Part shown: positions 18,412 through 27,373 of the stretch, piece by piece | Position numbering within the stretch: position 1 is the stretch's first letter | Layout of the letters: every line of letters starts with the position of its first letter | Assembly: GCA_029261595.1 (NCBI GenBank) | Contig: JAJDAZ010000002.1 | Span: 1-64,000, forward strand | Source of the DNA: Nitrospinaceae bacterium | Lineage (GTDB): Bacteria; Nitrospinota; Nitrospinia; Nitrospinales; VA-1 | Length of the DNA: 64,000 nucleotides | Reading direction: 5' to 3' | Made by a program: the position numbers and the translations under genes | The notes under the pieces: generated by a model | Told to the model about the DNA's origin: nothing | Seen by the model: only the letters and a program-made list of their open reading frames with translations | The model's database searches: none

Positions 18412-20394
18412 ATGTGCGGTCTCACGGGAATATTAAATTTAGGTCCGGGACAAGATTCCCTTGAACCGGTGTTGAAAAGGATGGCAGACGCTATTCGCCA
18501 TCGCGGACCGGATGATCAGGGCATTTGGGAGGATTCCCATGCGGGAATGGGGCTGGCCCACCGTCGGCTTTCCATTCTGGATTTGTCCCCCCAGGGGCAC
18601 CAACCCATGATTTCGGCCAGTGAACGCTACGTGATAGCGTTTAATGGAGAGGTCTATAACTTTAACGACCTGCGCAGGGAATTGGATGCCTTGTGGGAAA
18701 ACACCGAATCCGGAATGCGCGCAAGATGGCGCGGCCATTCAGACACCGAGGTGATGCTCGCCGCTATCGAACAATGGGGGATAGCGAATGCGGTCAAAAA
18801 ATTTATCGGGATGTTTGCTTTTGCCTTGTGGGACAGAAAGGAACAGGAGCTTTCACTGGTTCGTGACCGTTTGGGCATCAAGCCGATGTATTACGGATGG
18901 CAGGGCGATTCATTTTTATTCGGGTCTGAGTTGAAAGCCCTCAAGAAACATCCTGAGTTCAGGAGAGAAATCAATCCTGACTCGGTGGCGTTGTTAATGC
19001 GCTATAAGTATATCCCTGCGCCTCATGCCATTTATAAAGGAATTAACAAACTTCTTCCCGGCCATATTTTAACCCTTAAAAAAAGCAACCCGCATGCGAC
19101 GCCGCAATCCGTGCCTTACTGGTCCATGCTGGAAGTCGCTGAGGCGGGGGTCACCCATCCCTTGGTGGAATCCGAGGAAGATGTAATCGCCCAACTAGAC
19201 TCTATTTTGCGAGATGCGGTCAAACTAAGGATGATATCCGACGTTCCTTTGGGGGCTTTTCTGTCCGGGGGCATCGACTCCACCATGATCGTCGCGATGA
19301 TGCAGGCTCAAAGCAATGAGCCTGTAAAGACATTTTCTATCGGCTTCAACGAAGAAGGGTTCGATGAGGCCCCGTATGCAAAAAAAATCGCCGAATACCT
19401 AGGAACCGACCACACGGAACTCTATGTGACAGCCGAACAGGGCATGGGGGTGATTCCTCGTCTACCGACTTTATACGATGAGCCATTTTCCGATCCTTCC
19501 CAGATTCCCACCTTTATGGTTTCAGAATTGGCACGAAAAAAGGTGACAGTCAGTCTTTCCGGAGATGGGGGAGACGAGTTGTTTGGGGGCTACAACCGTT
19601 ACATTAAAGGCCGTGATCTTTGGAAAAAGATCAGCTGGATGCCGAAGCCGGGTCGCCAATTACTGGCGACATCTATATCCGCCATTCCAAGCCGCGTCTA
19701 TGACCGGGGGTTGTCGTGGATGAAGCCCATTTTGGCAAGGTTCGGCAGGGCAGGAGACATGGGCCATAAAATGCATTTATTATCTGATGTCTTGTCGGCC
19801 AAATCCCCGGAGGCTCTTTACCTGCACCTGATTTCCCATTGGACCGACCCTGTATCTCTCGTGAAGGGTGCCGTTGAGCCTTCCACGCCATTCTCCAATG
19901 GTTGCCACTGGGGGAAACTCACGGATTTTACCCAGAGGATGATATTTCTGGATACGATCGGTTATTTGCCGGGCGACATTCTCACCAAGGTCGACCGCGC
20001 GAGCATGGGGGTCAGTCTGGAGGCCCGCATTCCCATGCTGGACCACCGGGTGGTGGAGTATGCGTGGCGCATTCCGCAAGAGATGAAGCTGATTGAAGGA
20101 GAGAGTAAGGCTTTGTTGAAAAAAGTACTGTACAAATATGTCCCAAAGGAAATGATGGAACGTCCTAAAAAAGGGTTCAGCGTTCCTATCGCCGACTGGC
20201 TGATCGGCCCTCTCCGAGGGTGGGCAGAGGATTTGTTGGATGAACGAAAACTGGAAGAAGAGGGCCATTTCAACCCGGAGCCCATTCGTCGAATTTGGGG
20301 CGAACACCTTTCAAAAAAATTAAATTGGGAATTCCGGCTGTGGGATGTGTTGATGTTTCAGGCCTGGTTTAGAAATGAGAGCGCAGAAAAATGA
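18412..20394 (+). CDS. asnB: Asparagine synthase (glutamine-hydrolysing) family amidotransferase
   Basis: 660 residues starting MCGLTGIL, which exposes Cys2, the nucleophile of class II glutamine amidotransferases. The glutaminase domain covers about 2-210, followed by the ATP-pyrophosphatase synthase domain with the PP-loop SGGIDST (about 286). Housekeeping AsnB makes asparagine from aspartate. Paralogues in O-antigen loci (WbpS/WbmE type) amidate uronic-acid sugars. Because this one lies in a glycan cluster with a UDP-sugar dehydrogenase, amidation of a uronate is plausible; asparagine synthesis cannot be excluded. Its stop overlaps the start of the next GT gene by 4 bp. Confidence 0.88.
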   Translation: MCGLTGILNLGPGQDSLEPVLKRMADAIRHRGPDDQGIWEDSHAGMGLAHRRLSILDLSPQGHQPMISASERYVIAFNGEVYNFNDLRRELDALWENTESGMRARWRGHSDTEVMLAAIEQWGIANAVKKFIGMFAFALWDRKEQELSLVRDRLGIKPMYYGWQGDSFLFGSELKALKKHPEFRREINPDSVALLMRYKYIPAPHAIYKGINKLLPGHILTLKKSNPHATPQSVPYWSMLEVAEAGVTHPLVESEEDVIAQLDSILRDAVKLRMISDVPLGAFLSGGIDSTMIVAMMQAQSNEPVKTFSIGFNEEGFDEAPYAKKIAEYLGTDHTELYVTAEQGMGVIPRLPTLYDEPFSDPSQIPTFMVSELARKKVTVSLSGDGGDELFGGYNRYIKGRDLWKKISWMPKPGRQLLATSISAIPSRVYDRGLSWMKPILARFGRAGDMGHKMHLLSDVLSAKSPEALYLHLISHWTDPVSLVKGAVEPSTPFSNGCHWGKLTDFTQRMIFLDTIGYLPGDILTKVDRASMGVSLEARIPMLDHRVVEYAWRIPQEMKLIEGESKALLKKVLYKYVPKEMMERPKKGFSVPIADWLIGPLRGWAEDLLDERKLEEEGHFNPEPIRRIWGEHLSKKLNWEFRLWDVLMFQAWFRNESAEK

Positions 20395-21545
20395 AAATTG
20401 TCGTCGTTTCGCACCATACAAAATCCCTGATGAATTTTCGCGGCCAAATGCTAACTGAGTTTGTCAAAGCTGGGTGCGAGGTGATCGTCTGCGCCCCGGA
20501 AAACGATCGAGTGTTTCTCGATAAATTTTCCGAAATGGGTATTTCTTTCATCACCTTTCCCTTAGCGCGCAATGGCATGAACCCGATAAAGGATTTATAT
20601 GCCTTTGGGTTCCTTGTCAAAACGTTGGTAAAGATCAAACCCGACTACGTTTTTTCCGCTTCCATGAAACCTGCGATTTACGGGTCGCTGGCTGCCCGCC
20701 TGGCAGGAGTTCCCAGGGTATTTTCCCTGATTTCGGGGTCGGGTTATGCTTTTATGAAGATCTCTTTAAAAACCCGGTTGATAACCATCGTGGTGACTTC
20801 GCTGTACCGTTTGAGCCTTCCGAAAAATCAAACCGTCTTCTTTCAAAATCCAGATGATCTTTCCCAGTTTGTGGATTTAAAATTGGCGCGAAAAGAACAG
20901 GCCGTTCTGGTCAATGGATCAGGGGTGGACCTGGATTATTACCGGCCCGCTCCCAGTGTAAAACAGGGACCCGTGTTTTTGCTGATCTGCCGGTTGATCA
21001 AAGACAAGGGCGTTGTCGATTATGTGGATGCCGCGCGGATTTTAAAATGCCGGTATCCCGAAGCGACCTTTATGCTATTGGGCCCATTTGACAGCAACAA
21101 CACGTCTGCGCTCTCGCGACCTCAAATAGAAAAATGGCATCGTGAGAACCTCATCAATTATTGCGGGGAAACCGATGACGTACGAACGTTTATTGCTGAT
21201 TCCAGCGTTTATGTTCTTCCTTCTTATTATCGGGAGGGGACGCCGCGTTCGGCTTTGGAGGCGATGGCCATGGGACGGCCGATTATTACCACGGATGCGC
21301 CGGGGTGCCGGGAAACGGTGATTGAGGGGAAAAACGGATTCCTGGTTCCCATAAAAGATCCGCAGGCCTTGGCCGAGGCGATGGAGCGGTTCATTGTTGA
21401 CCCGGATTTAATTTCCAGTATGGGAGAAGCCAGTCGAAATTATGCCATTGAAAAATTCGATGCGGATAAGGTCAATGCTAAAATAGTGAGCACCATGGGA
21501 CTGATTAACAACACGAAACAAGCTCATGAATATGCCCCCCGGTAA
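20391..21545 (+). CDS. GT4 family glycosyltransferase (PglA/WbaZ-like)
   Basis: 384 residues. The ATG overlaps the stop of the amidotransferase gene (ATGA). The N-terminal half has the LMNFRGQM and PDYVFSASMKPAIYG segments typical of the PglA-like GT4 branch that acts on undecaprenyl-diphosphate-linked first sugars. The C-terminal half has LLICRLIKDKGVVDYVDAA and the EX7E motif EGTPRSALE. It is probably an early transferase, adding the second sugar to the lipid-linked acceptor made by the initiating enzyme encoded at 24526. This role is inferred from subfamily resemblance. Confidence 0.85.
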   Translation: MKIVVVSHHTKSLMNFRGQMLTEFVKAGCEVIVCAPENDRVFLDKFSEMGISFITFPLARNGMNPIKDLYAFGFLVKTLVKIKPDYVFSASMKPAIYGSLAARLAGVPRVFSLISGSGYAFMKISLKTRLITIVVTSLYRLSLPKNQTVFFQNPDDLSQFVDLKLARKEQAVLVNGSGVDLDYYRPAPSVKQGPVFLLICRLIKDKGVVDYVDAARILKCRYPEATFMLLGPFDSNNTSALSRPQIEKWHRENLINYCGETDDVRTFIADSSVYVLPSYYREGTPRSALEAMAMGRPIITTDAPGCRETVIEGKNGFLVPIKDPQALAEAMERFIVDPDLISSMGEASRNYAIEKFDADKVNAKIVSTMGLINNTKQAHEYAPR

Positions 21546-21625
21546 TTCTCTCCAGGTTTTCAATATTTAATGCAAGGCTTAGACGCCCAAAACGGCAAAC
21601 TAAAGATCCTTCCGCTTTCTTTCAA

Positions 21626-22648
21626 TCATGAAACCCGAGTTTTCTTTTTATAATAGCCGGTGTACCATTCCACAAAGTTCTTGACTCCGATCTGAACATT
21701 GAATTTCGGTTTGTAGCCAATGTCTTCAACCAGGCTGGATACATCGGCGTGGGATTTATGAAAATCGCCCTTTTGAAAAGGCATCATATTCATATCGGCC
21801 TTTTTGCCCAGATTTTTTTCGATCTCCTTAATGAAATCCATTAATTTGACCGGTGCATTCGATCCGATATTATAAATTCGGTAGGGTGCCTGTGACGAGG
21901 CAGGCTCGGGTTGGGCTCCATCCCAACTGGAATTTGGTTCAGTAACTTTCATCACAACACGAACCACTCCTTCGACAATGTCATCGATGTAAGTAAAATC
22001 CCGGACCATGTCCCCGTGGTTGAACACATCGATGGGTTTATCTTCCAGAATATTCTTGGTAAAAAGGAACAGTGCCATGTCCGGTCTTCCCCAAGGGCCA
22101 TACACCGTAAAAAATCTCAAACCCGTCACCGGCAGTTTGTAAAGATGGGCGTAGGAATGCGCCATCAGTTCATTGTCTTTTTTTGTGGCCCCGTAAAGAG
22201 ATACGGGGTGATTGACCGAATCATTTACGGAAAAAGGATACTTTCTGTTCAACCCGTATACTGAACTGGTGGAGGCAAACACCAAATGTTCCACTTTATT
22301 ATGGCGGCATCCTTCCAGAATGTTCAGGGTCCCCACGACATTGCTCTTAATATAAGCATGGGGATGGTCTATGGAATACCGGACGCCCGCCTGGGCTCCT
22401 AGATGGATGACACGCTCTGGCTGTTCCTTTTTAAAAAGATTGGCAACAGCTTCATTGTCTGCCAAATCATCTTTATACAGTTTAAACTTTTCAAATTTAT
22501 CCAATATGTCCAAACGGGAGTTTTTTAATTCGACGGAGTAGTAATCATTGACATTGTCCAGCCCGATAATTTCATGCCCCTCTTCCAGAAGCCGTTTCGA
22601 GGTGTGGAATCCGATGAAACCCGCAGCACCTGTGACAAGAATTTTCAT
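21626..22648 (-). CDS. NAD-dependent sugar-nucleotide epimerase (UDP-glucuronate 4-epimerase/CapI-like)
   Basis: 340 residues of the extended SDR family. GAAGFIGFHTSKRLL is the N-terminal NAD-binding loop, SSVYG and YGATKK (Tyr-x3-Lys) form the catalytic set, and GLRFFTVYGPWGRPDM is the substrate-loop motif typical of CapI/UDP-glucuronate 4-epimerases. It probably interconverts UDP-glucuronate and UDP-galacturonate, or the matching HexNAcA pair. It is convergent with the GT cluster (80 bp gap) and is co-oriented with the UDP-sugar dehydrogenase whose product it may use. RBS-like GAGAG sits before the ATG. Confidence 0.85.
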   Translation of the reverse strand: MKILVTGAAGFIGFHTSKRLLEEGHEIIGLDNVNDYYSVELKNSRLDILDKFEKFKLYKDDLADNEAVANLFKKEQPERVIHLGAQAGVRYSIDHPHAYIKSNVVGTLNILEGCRHNKVEHLVFASTSSVYGLNRKYPFSVNDSVNHPVSLYGATKKDNELMAHSYAHLYKLPVTGLRFFTVYGPWGRPDMALFLFTKNILEDKPIDVFNHGDMVRDFTYIDDIVEGVVRVVMKVTEPNSSWDGAQPEPASSQAPYRIYNIGSNAPVKLMDFIKEIEKNLGKKADMNMMPFQKGDFHKSHADVSSLVEDIGYKPKFNVQIGVKNFVEWYTGYYKKKTRVS

Positions 22649-23037
22649 AGGGGAATTACTCTCTTGAAATTAAAATAAAGTTTGTTATCGAAAATCTCAA
22701 AAACTAATTGCCGGGCCCATCATATTTGCTGGAAACCGTGGCGAATATTTTTGTAATAATCCAGCGCCTGATTTGCCAGGCATTTTCCGGTTGCCTGAGT
22801 AATAAACCCAAAAAAATAACGCAAAATTACTCTTTGCCAAAATCCCATATCGGGATATTTTCCTTTGCACAAGCGCCTAAAACTATCAGGGGGAGTAAAT
22901 AACCAGTGCCCGGGAAATAGTCAGCTATAAACGCATTTCACGCCAATGCCTGGCCCGGCGATACGCATGCTGGCGGCGGGTTCGATGACGGACAATAAGT
23001 TCTGAGGATGAGCCAAAAAAATGAGCGGGGTGATGGA
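22649..23037. other. 389-bp spacer between epimerase and dehydrogenase genes
   Basis: No gene seen. A 64-codon plus-strand frame (22708-22902) has no ribosome binding site or protein-like composition. The length shows that the two minus-strand sugar-nucleotide genes need not share one transcript, but no promoter stands out. Confidence 0.3.
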
Positions 23038-24345
23038 TCAGGCTTTGATGATTTTATCCGATTCAATTTTTCCGCAGGCATTCCGCGTATCTAAAACGAT
23101 CTTGGATCCTTTGACGATCTCTTTGTAAGGGTAACACGAATGATCGGTCAAAATAATGGTCATGTCATACTGATTCAACTGATCCAAAGACACACTCTTT
23201 TTTCCGACGAATTGATTGTATTCCCGTTTGGGGCCAAGGACAACAGGAACGTAAGGGTCGTTAAAATCCACTTCCGCATCGTACTCTTCCAGAAGTTCCA
23301 TGATTTTAAAGCTGGGGGATTCACGATCGTCATCCACGTTCTTTTTATAGGCCATGCCAAGAATAATAAGTTTGCTGCCCTTAAGGCTTTTCCCGACATT
23401 GTTCAGGGCCAACAGAATCTTTTGTAATACAAATTCCGGCATGGACACGTTGATTTCCCCGGCAAGCTCGATAAACTTTGTGGGCACGCCAAATTCTCTG
23501 GCCTTCCAGGTCAGATAAAACGGATCGATGGGAATGCAGTGGCCGCCGAGACCAGGGCCGGGATAAAACGGCATGAAGCCAAAAGGTTTGGTGCTGGAGG
23601 CTTCAATCACCTCCCAGACATCAATGCCCATTTTATCAAATATGACCTTCAACTCGTTGACCAGGGCAATATTGACCGACCGGAAAATATTTTCCATTAA
23701 TTTTGACGCTTCTGCCGCTTTCGTTCCGGAAACGGGAACCGTCTTGTCAATAACGGATAAGTATAGAATATTGGTGGCTTCCAACCCTTTTGGGTCATCC
23801 GCCCCGATTACTTTTGGAATGGTGGCGGTTGAAAACTGTTTGTTGTTGGGATCTTCCCGCTCGGGAGAATAGGCCACGTAAAAGTCCTGATTGGCTTTGA
23901 GACCACTTCCGGACTCCAGTTCCGGCACTAACACGTCTTGTGTTGTGCCGGGATAAGTCGTGGATTCCAGGACGACCAGTTGATCTTTTCTCAAATGCGG
24001 GGCCATCAATTGAGCGGTTTTGACGATGTAGCTCATATCGGGTTCCCGGTTGTCATTGAGTGGCGTGGGAACGCAAATGAGCAGGCAATCGCACCGGGAA
24101 ACCGCTGAAAAATCGGTGGTCGCTTCAAACCTTCCGGTTTCCACCATTTTTGCAATACCTTCGCTGGGAATATGGCGGATATAGCTTTCTCCTTTGGTAA
24201 GCCGCTCCACTTTTTTGGAGTCCACATCCAGGCCGACCACCTGGAATCCTGCTTTGCCAAATTCCTGTACCAGAGGCAACCCGACATATCCCAGGCCGAT
24301 GACTCCAACACACGCTGCTCTTTCTTTAATTTTTTGAATAAGCAA
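23038..24345 (-). CDS. wbpA: UDP-N-acetylglucosamine 6-dehydrogenase-like (WbpA/TviB family)
   Basis: 435 residues. VIGLGYVGLPLV is the N-terminal NAD-binding motif. VPTPLNDNREPDM and ESTTYPGTT are family hallmarks. The catalytic cysteine is Cys270 in PGPGLGGHCIPIDP. AYKKNVDDDRESP begins the C-terminal domain. The enzyme oxidises C6 of a UDP-sugar twice to give the uronic acid with NAD. The GGHCIPxDP form and overall pattern point to the UDP-GlcNAc/ManNAc branch rather than UDP-glucose dehydrogenase, but specificity is inferred. It supplies uronic acid for the cluster's glycan. Confidence 0.88.
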   Translation of the reverse strand: MLIQKIKERAACVGVIGLGYVGLPLVQEFGKAGFQVVGLDVDSKKVERLTKGESYIRHIPSEGIAKMVETGRFEATTDFSAVSRCDCLLICVPTPLNDNREPDMSYIVKTAQLMAPHLRKDQLVVLESTTYPGTTQDVLVPELESGSGLKANQDFYVAYSPEREDPNNKQFSTATIPKVIGADDPKGLEATNILYLSVIDKTVPVSGTKAAEASKLMENIFRSVNIALVNELKVIFDKMGIDVWEVIEASSTKPFGFMPFYPGPGLGGHCIPIDPFYLTWKAREFGVPTKFIELAGEINVSMPEFVLQKILLALNNVGKSLKGSKLIILGMAYKKNVDDDRESPSFKIMELLEEYDAEVDFNDPYVPVVLGPKREYNQFVGKKSVSLDQLNQYDMTIILTDHSCYPYKEIVKGSKIVLDTRNACGKIESDKIIKA

Positions 24346-24525
24346 AATGAAACTCCCGGTTTTTCAGCATCTAGTGGCCATTAATTATTTGAACTGCGAT
24401 TTTTTTCGGTGACGTTAAATTTCCATAATCAATTGATTTTTTTTGGGTTAAGTGACCATACTATTATTATATTTTAAGGCACTAACTTTATATGGTCAAC
24501 ATGAACCCTTCATTTATAATGAAAA

Positions 24526-25899
24526 TTATCTTCCTGCTCCCATGAACATTTTTGTGAGGGTTTTCAAAACAATGTTGGCATCCAGCTTAAAAGAAAAATG
24601 TCGAATATAATATAAGTCATATTCAAACTTTTTAATGGCGTCGTTCAGATCTTCTCCGTATTTGTAGTTGACCTGGGCCCACCCGGTGATGCCTGGCCTC
24701 ACCAGATGACGAAAACGATAACAGAAATACTGTTTCTCATAGACATCCACCAGTTTTGCCTGTTCCGGGCGGGGACCGATCATACTCATGTCCCCTTTTA
24801 AAACGTTCCACAACTGGGGCAACTCATCCAGGTGCAGGTATCTGAGCCATTTGCCGACCTTGGTGATCCGTGAATCATATTTAGTCGTACACGCGGGACT
24901 GTTAATTTGAGTCGTGACCATCGTTCTGAATTTGTAACAATTGAAAGGGACGTTATCTTTCCCGGTGCGTTCCTGTTTAAAGATAATAGGGTCCTTGTCT
25001 TCCCAACGAATCAAAATAGGAATCAGCAGGAAAAACGGAGACGTTAAAATCAACCCGGTGAAAGACAGCAGGATGTCTGAGATCCTTTTGATTCTTTCAA
25101 ATACCGGATTTCTGGGAAAGTGAAAACCCTCTCTCAGTAACAGCTGTGGATGCACCAGAGAACTTGGAATCCTTTGAAGATAGTTTTCATAGAACTTTTC
25201 AACGGAAATGATGGGGACTCCGTTGAAATGGCATTTGATTAATTTTTCAACGAACTCCTTTTTCATACTGCGCCTGTCATCGGCAACGATCACGGCATCA
25301 TGCGAACCGTTCAACGTTTCAAAATGCCTTGCAGGCGCCGCTTCAATAACCGGGGAATTGCTTCCGCATAATTTTTGTCCGACCTTGCTTTGGGTTAAAT
25401 CCAAAACACGAAAGTTTTGGCTGATTCCCGACTTCAAGCAATCCAGATAAAAATCCTTGGCCAACCCTCCGGTACCGAGGATGACAAAATAGCGTTGCTT
25501 CTGATGCTTATGGAACAAGGAATATATATAACCGCGATAAAATAAAGAAATCGCGATAAAGGTCAGGAAACTCAACGGCAGGACACTTCGGCTGAAATAA
25601 TACCCCGGCTGGAAGGTAAATATGTATATACCCAAAATCGTGAACCCAAGCGCCGCAAGCCCCGCGACGATGTGTTCCGTCGCGTAATTTAAGCTCCGCA
25701 TATTGTTCTTTAGGGAAAACCCGTCAATGAGGGATATCATCATTGGGGTGATCGCCAGCGGGACCAGTAAAGACGGCCAAACGCCCACGGGGAGGGATCC
25801 ACCATTGAAACGAATGAGGATGAAAATATAAAACATGACCCCAAGGGTGATTGTGTCCAGTATTAAAAGAGATAATGGCATCAAAACTTTGTGTCGCAT
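24526..25899 (-). CDS. Undecaprenyl-phosphate sugar phosphotransferase (polyprenyl phosphate glycosyl-1-phosphate transferase)
   Basis: 457 residues: about four to five membrane helices in the first 150, a nucleotide-binding-like middle (FVILGTGGLAKDFY), then the bacterial sugar transferase domain from about 268. The domain begins with a re-entrant helix, then FKQERTGKDNVPFNCYKFRTM, LDELPQLWNVLKGDMSMIGPRP and RPGITGWAQVNY, all diagnostic. It starts glycan synthesis by moving sugar-1-phosphate from a UDP-sugar to undecaprenyl phosphate at the inner membrane. It lies last in the minus group, 180 bp upstream of the dehydrogenase gene. The architecture matches WcaJ/EpsL-type initiating enzymes. 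Confidence 0.9.
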   Translation of the reverse strand: MRHKVLMPLSLLILDTITLGVMFYIFILIRFNGGSLPVGVWPSLLVPLAITPMMISLIDGFSLKNNMRSLNYATEHIVAGLAALGFTILGIYIFTFQPGYYFSRSVLPLSFLTFIAISLFYRGYIYSLFHKHQKQRYFVILGTGGLAKDFYLDCLKSGISQNFRVLDLTQSKVGQKLCGSNSPVIEAAPARHFETLNGSHDAVIVADDRRSMKKEFVEKLIKCHFNGVPIISVEKFYENYLQRIPSSLVHPQLLLREGFHFPRNPVFERIKRISDILLSFTGLILTSPFFLLIPILIRWEDKDPIIFKQERTGKDNVPFNCYKFRTMVTTQINSPACTTKYDSRITKVGKWLRYLHLDELPQLWNVLKGDMSMIGPRPEQAKLVDVYEKQYFCYRFRHLVRPGITGWAQVNYKYGEDLNDAIKKFEYDLYYIRHFSFKLDANIVLKTLTKMFMGAGR

Positions 25900-26477
25900 T
25901 TAAAGCCTTTAGTTTTGGAATATATTGCAATATCGATATATTTTGAAAACCCGGTTTCCCTTTTGTGAGGAAAAAATATATCGAACAGTAAGCCTGAAGG
26001 GATGTTTCTCTCCTGAAGACTCAGAGTGAATCAACTTCCATGCAGATAAGGATGCCACCATAAGGTTAAGAATTGATGAACTGTCCGACACAGTTTGGCA
26101 ACAATATCGAGAAAAAGTCTGGATATGAATTAGGGACTTTAAGGATAGACAGAATAATCAGGTTGCAAGTTAACAAACCTTGAACGCAAGATAATTTACA
26201 CTTACAGTAAAATACTTTTTATAGCTTTACATTTATAGCAATATTACCCAATTTTATGAAAGTTTGTCAAGAAAACAATTGATTTTATGGGGTAAAAACA
26301 ACAATAAAACAAATAGTTGCTTTTTTGTCCTCAAAAACCGGAGCCTGTCCGTTAGATTGAAAGTAAATAGGTTATTTCGAAGAAATTTTAGGGATAATCG
26401 AAAGAAAGAGTTCCATCTATCTACACAGCCCTGAGGCAGGCCTGATAAATTTTTGCGGGGGTCGATCGACTTCGTAT
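25900..26477. other. Divergent spacer between the initiating transferase and mod operon
   Basis: No gene seen. This AT-rich spacer separates a leftward and a rightward unit, so it should hold promoters for both. The minus frame at 26254-26505 overlaps the ModE-like boxes and is Phe/Leu/Lys-rich, so it is not believed. Confidence 0.35.
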
Positions 26478-26505
26478 TTCGTTGTATTTTCTTGTATATA
26501 GCCAA
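26478..26505 (+). promoter_or_regulatory. Degenerate ModE-like box (distal)
   Basis: TTCGTTGTATT, 6 bp, then TATATAGCCAA. Compared with the ModE pattern ATCGnTATATA-N6-TATATnnCGAT, most defined positions match on each side and the 6-bp spacer is the same as in the second box. Its start is 32 bp before that of the stronger box, three helical turns. It is weaker by sequence and only suggestive on its own. Confidence 0.45.
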
Positions 26506-26509
26506 AAAA

Positions 26510-26537
26510 TTCGTTATATATAACAGTATATTTCGAT
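26510..26537 (+). promoter_or_regulatory. ModE-type molybdate operator upstream of modA
   Basis: TTCGTTATATA, spacer TAACAG, TATATTTCGAT. The left half matches ten of eleven and the right half all defined positions of the ModE box ATCGnTATATA-N6-TATATnnCGAT. It ends 49 bp before the modA start. In known systems, molybdate-bound ModE represses the mod operon here when molybdate is plentiful. No modE gene is in the window, so the regulator must be encoded elsewhere. Confidence 0.75.
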
Positions 26538-26586
26538 TTTTCGATTCGGGACCGATCTGATCTAAAATTCCTGATAGGGGATTATT

Positions 26587-27342
26587 GTGCTCCGGTTTAT
26601 TTGCATAACGATGCTTCTCATGGCCGATATTTTTTCTTCCGCTCAGGCGGGCGAAGTGCAGGTGGCGGTGGCGTCCAACTTCATCAGCCCCCTAAAAGAG
26701 ATCCAAACCCGGTTTGAAAAAGAAACCGGTCACCGGATGGTCCTTATTTCAGGTTCGACCGGAAAACTGTTCGCCCAGATCAAACACGGCGCTCCCTTTG
26801 ACCTTTTGCTGGCCGCGGATGCCCTGCGTCCCCGGCTCCTTGAAGAAGAAGGGTTTGCTGTCAGAGGGTCTCGCTTCACCTATGCCGTGGGCCGGCTCAC
26901 TTTATGGAGCGCGAGCCCTGACCGGGTTAAGGGAGAGGGCGCGAAAATTTTTCAGCAATCAACCTTCAATTACCTGGCGATGGCCAACCCGAAAACCGCT
27001 CCTTATGGACGGGCCGCAATGCAGGCGCTGAAAAAACTGGGCGTCTGGGGCAAGGTTCAGGGCAAGCTCGTTAAGGGAGAAAATATCGGACAGACGTTTC
27101 AGTTTGTGGCGACCGGGAACGCGGAGTTGGGGTTGGTCGCACTTTCTCAAATCAGGGACCCGAAGAACCGCAAAAAAGGCAGCCGCTGGGAGGTGCCGCC
27201 CGAATTACACGACCCCATCCATCAAGATGTGGTTTTGTTGAAACGAGCCAGAGACAATCCCGCTGCTCTGGCAATGATGGGTTTCATCCGGGGACCGGCG
27301 GCCCGGAAAATAATTTCAGGCTACGGCTACCGATTGAAGTGA
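26587..27342 (+). CDS. modA: Molybdate ABC transporter, substrate-binding protein ModA
   Basis: 251 residues starting at GTG, with an N-terminal signal peptide ending near SSAQA/GEVQVAVASNF. The motifs VAVASNF, SGSTGKLFAQIKHGAPFDLLLAAD and GENIGQTFQFVATGNAELG are characteristic of ModA and line the oxyanion-binding cleft. It captures molybdate (and tungstate) in the periplasm and hands it to ModB. First gene of modABC; the ModE-like boxes lie directly upstream. Length is normal for the family. Confidence 0.95.
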   Translation: MLRFICITMLLMADIFSSAQAGEVQVAVASNFISPLKEIQTRFEKETGHRMVLISGSTGKLFAQIKHGAPFDLLLAADALRPRLLEEEGFAVRGSRFTYAVGRLTLWSASPDRVKGEGAKIFQQSTFNYLAMANPKTAPYGRAAMQALKKLGVWGKVQGKLVKGENIGQTFQFVATGNAELGLVALSQIRDPKNRKKGSRWEVPPELHDPIHQDVVLLKRARDNPAALAMMGFIRGPAARKIISGYGYRLK

Positions 27343-27373
27343 TTTTTTCCCCAAACTTTCAGAAAGAACCGAG

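Noticed and set aside
26254-26505. Minus-strand frame of 83 codons
   Set aside because: It overlaps the ModE-like box region and is Lys/Phe/Leu-rich with no start signal.
26478-26586. Molybdenum-cofactor riboswitch ahead of modA
   Set aside because: The spacer is too short and AT-rich for that structure, and the ModE-type boxes explain the symmetry better.
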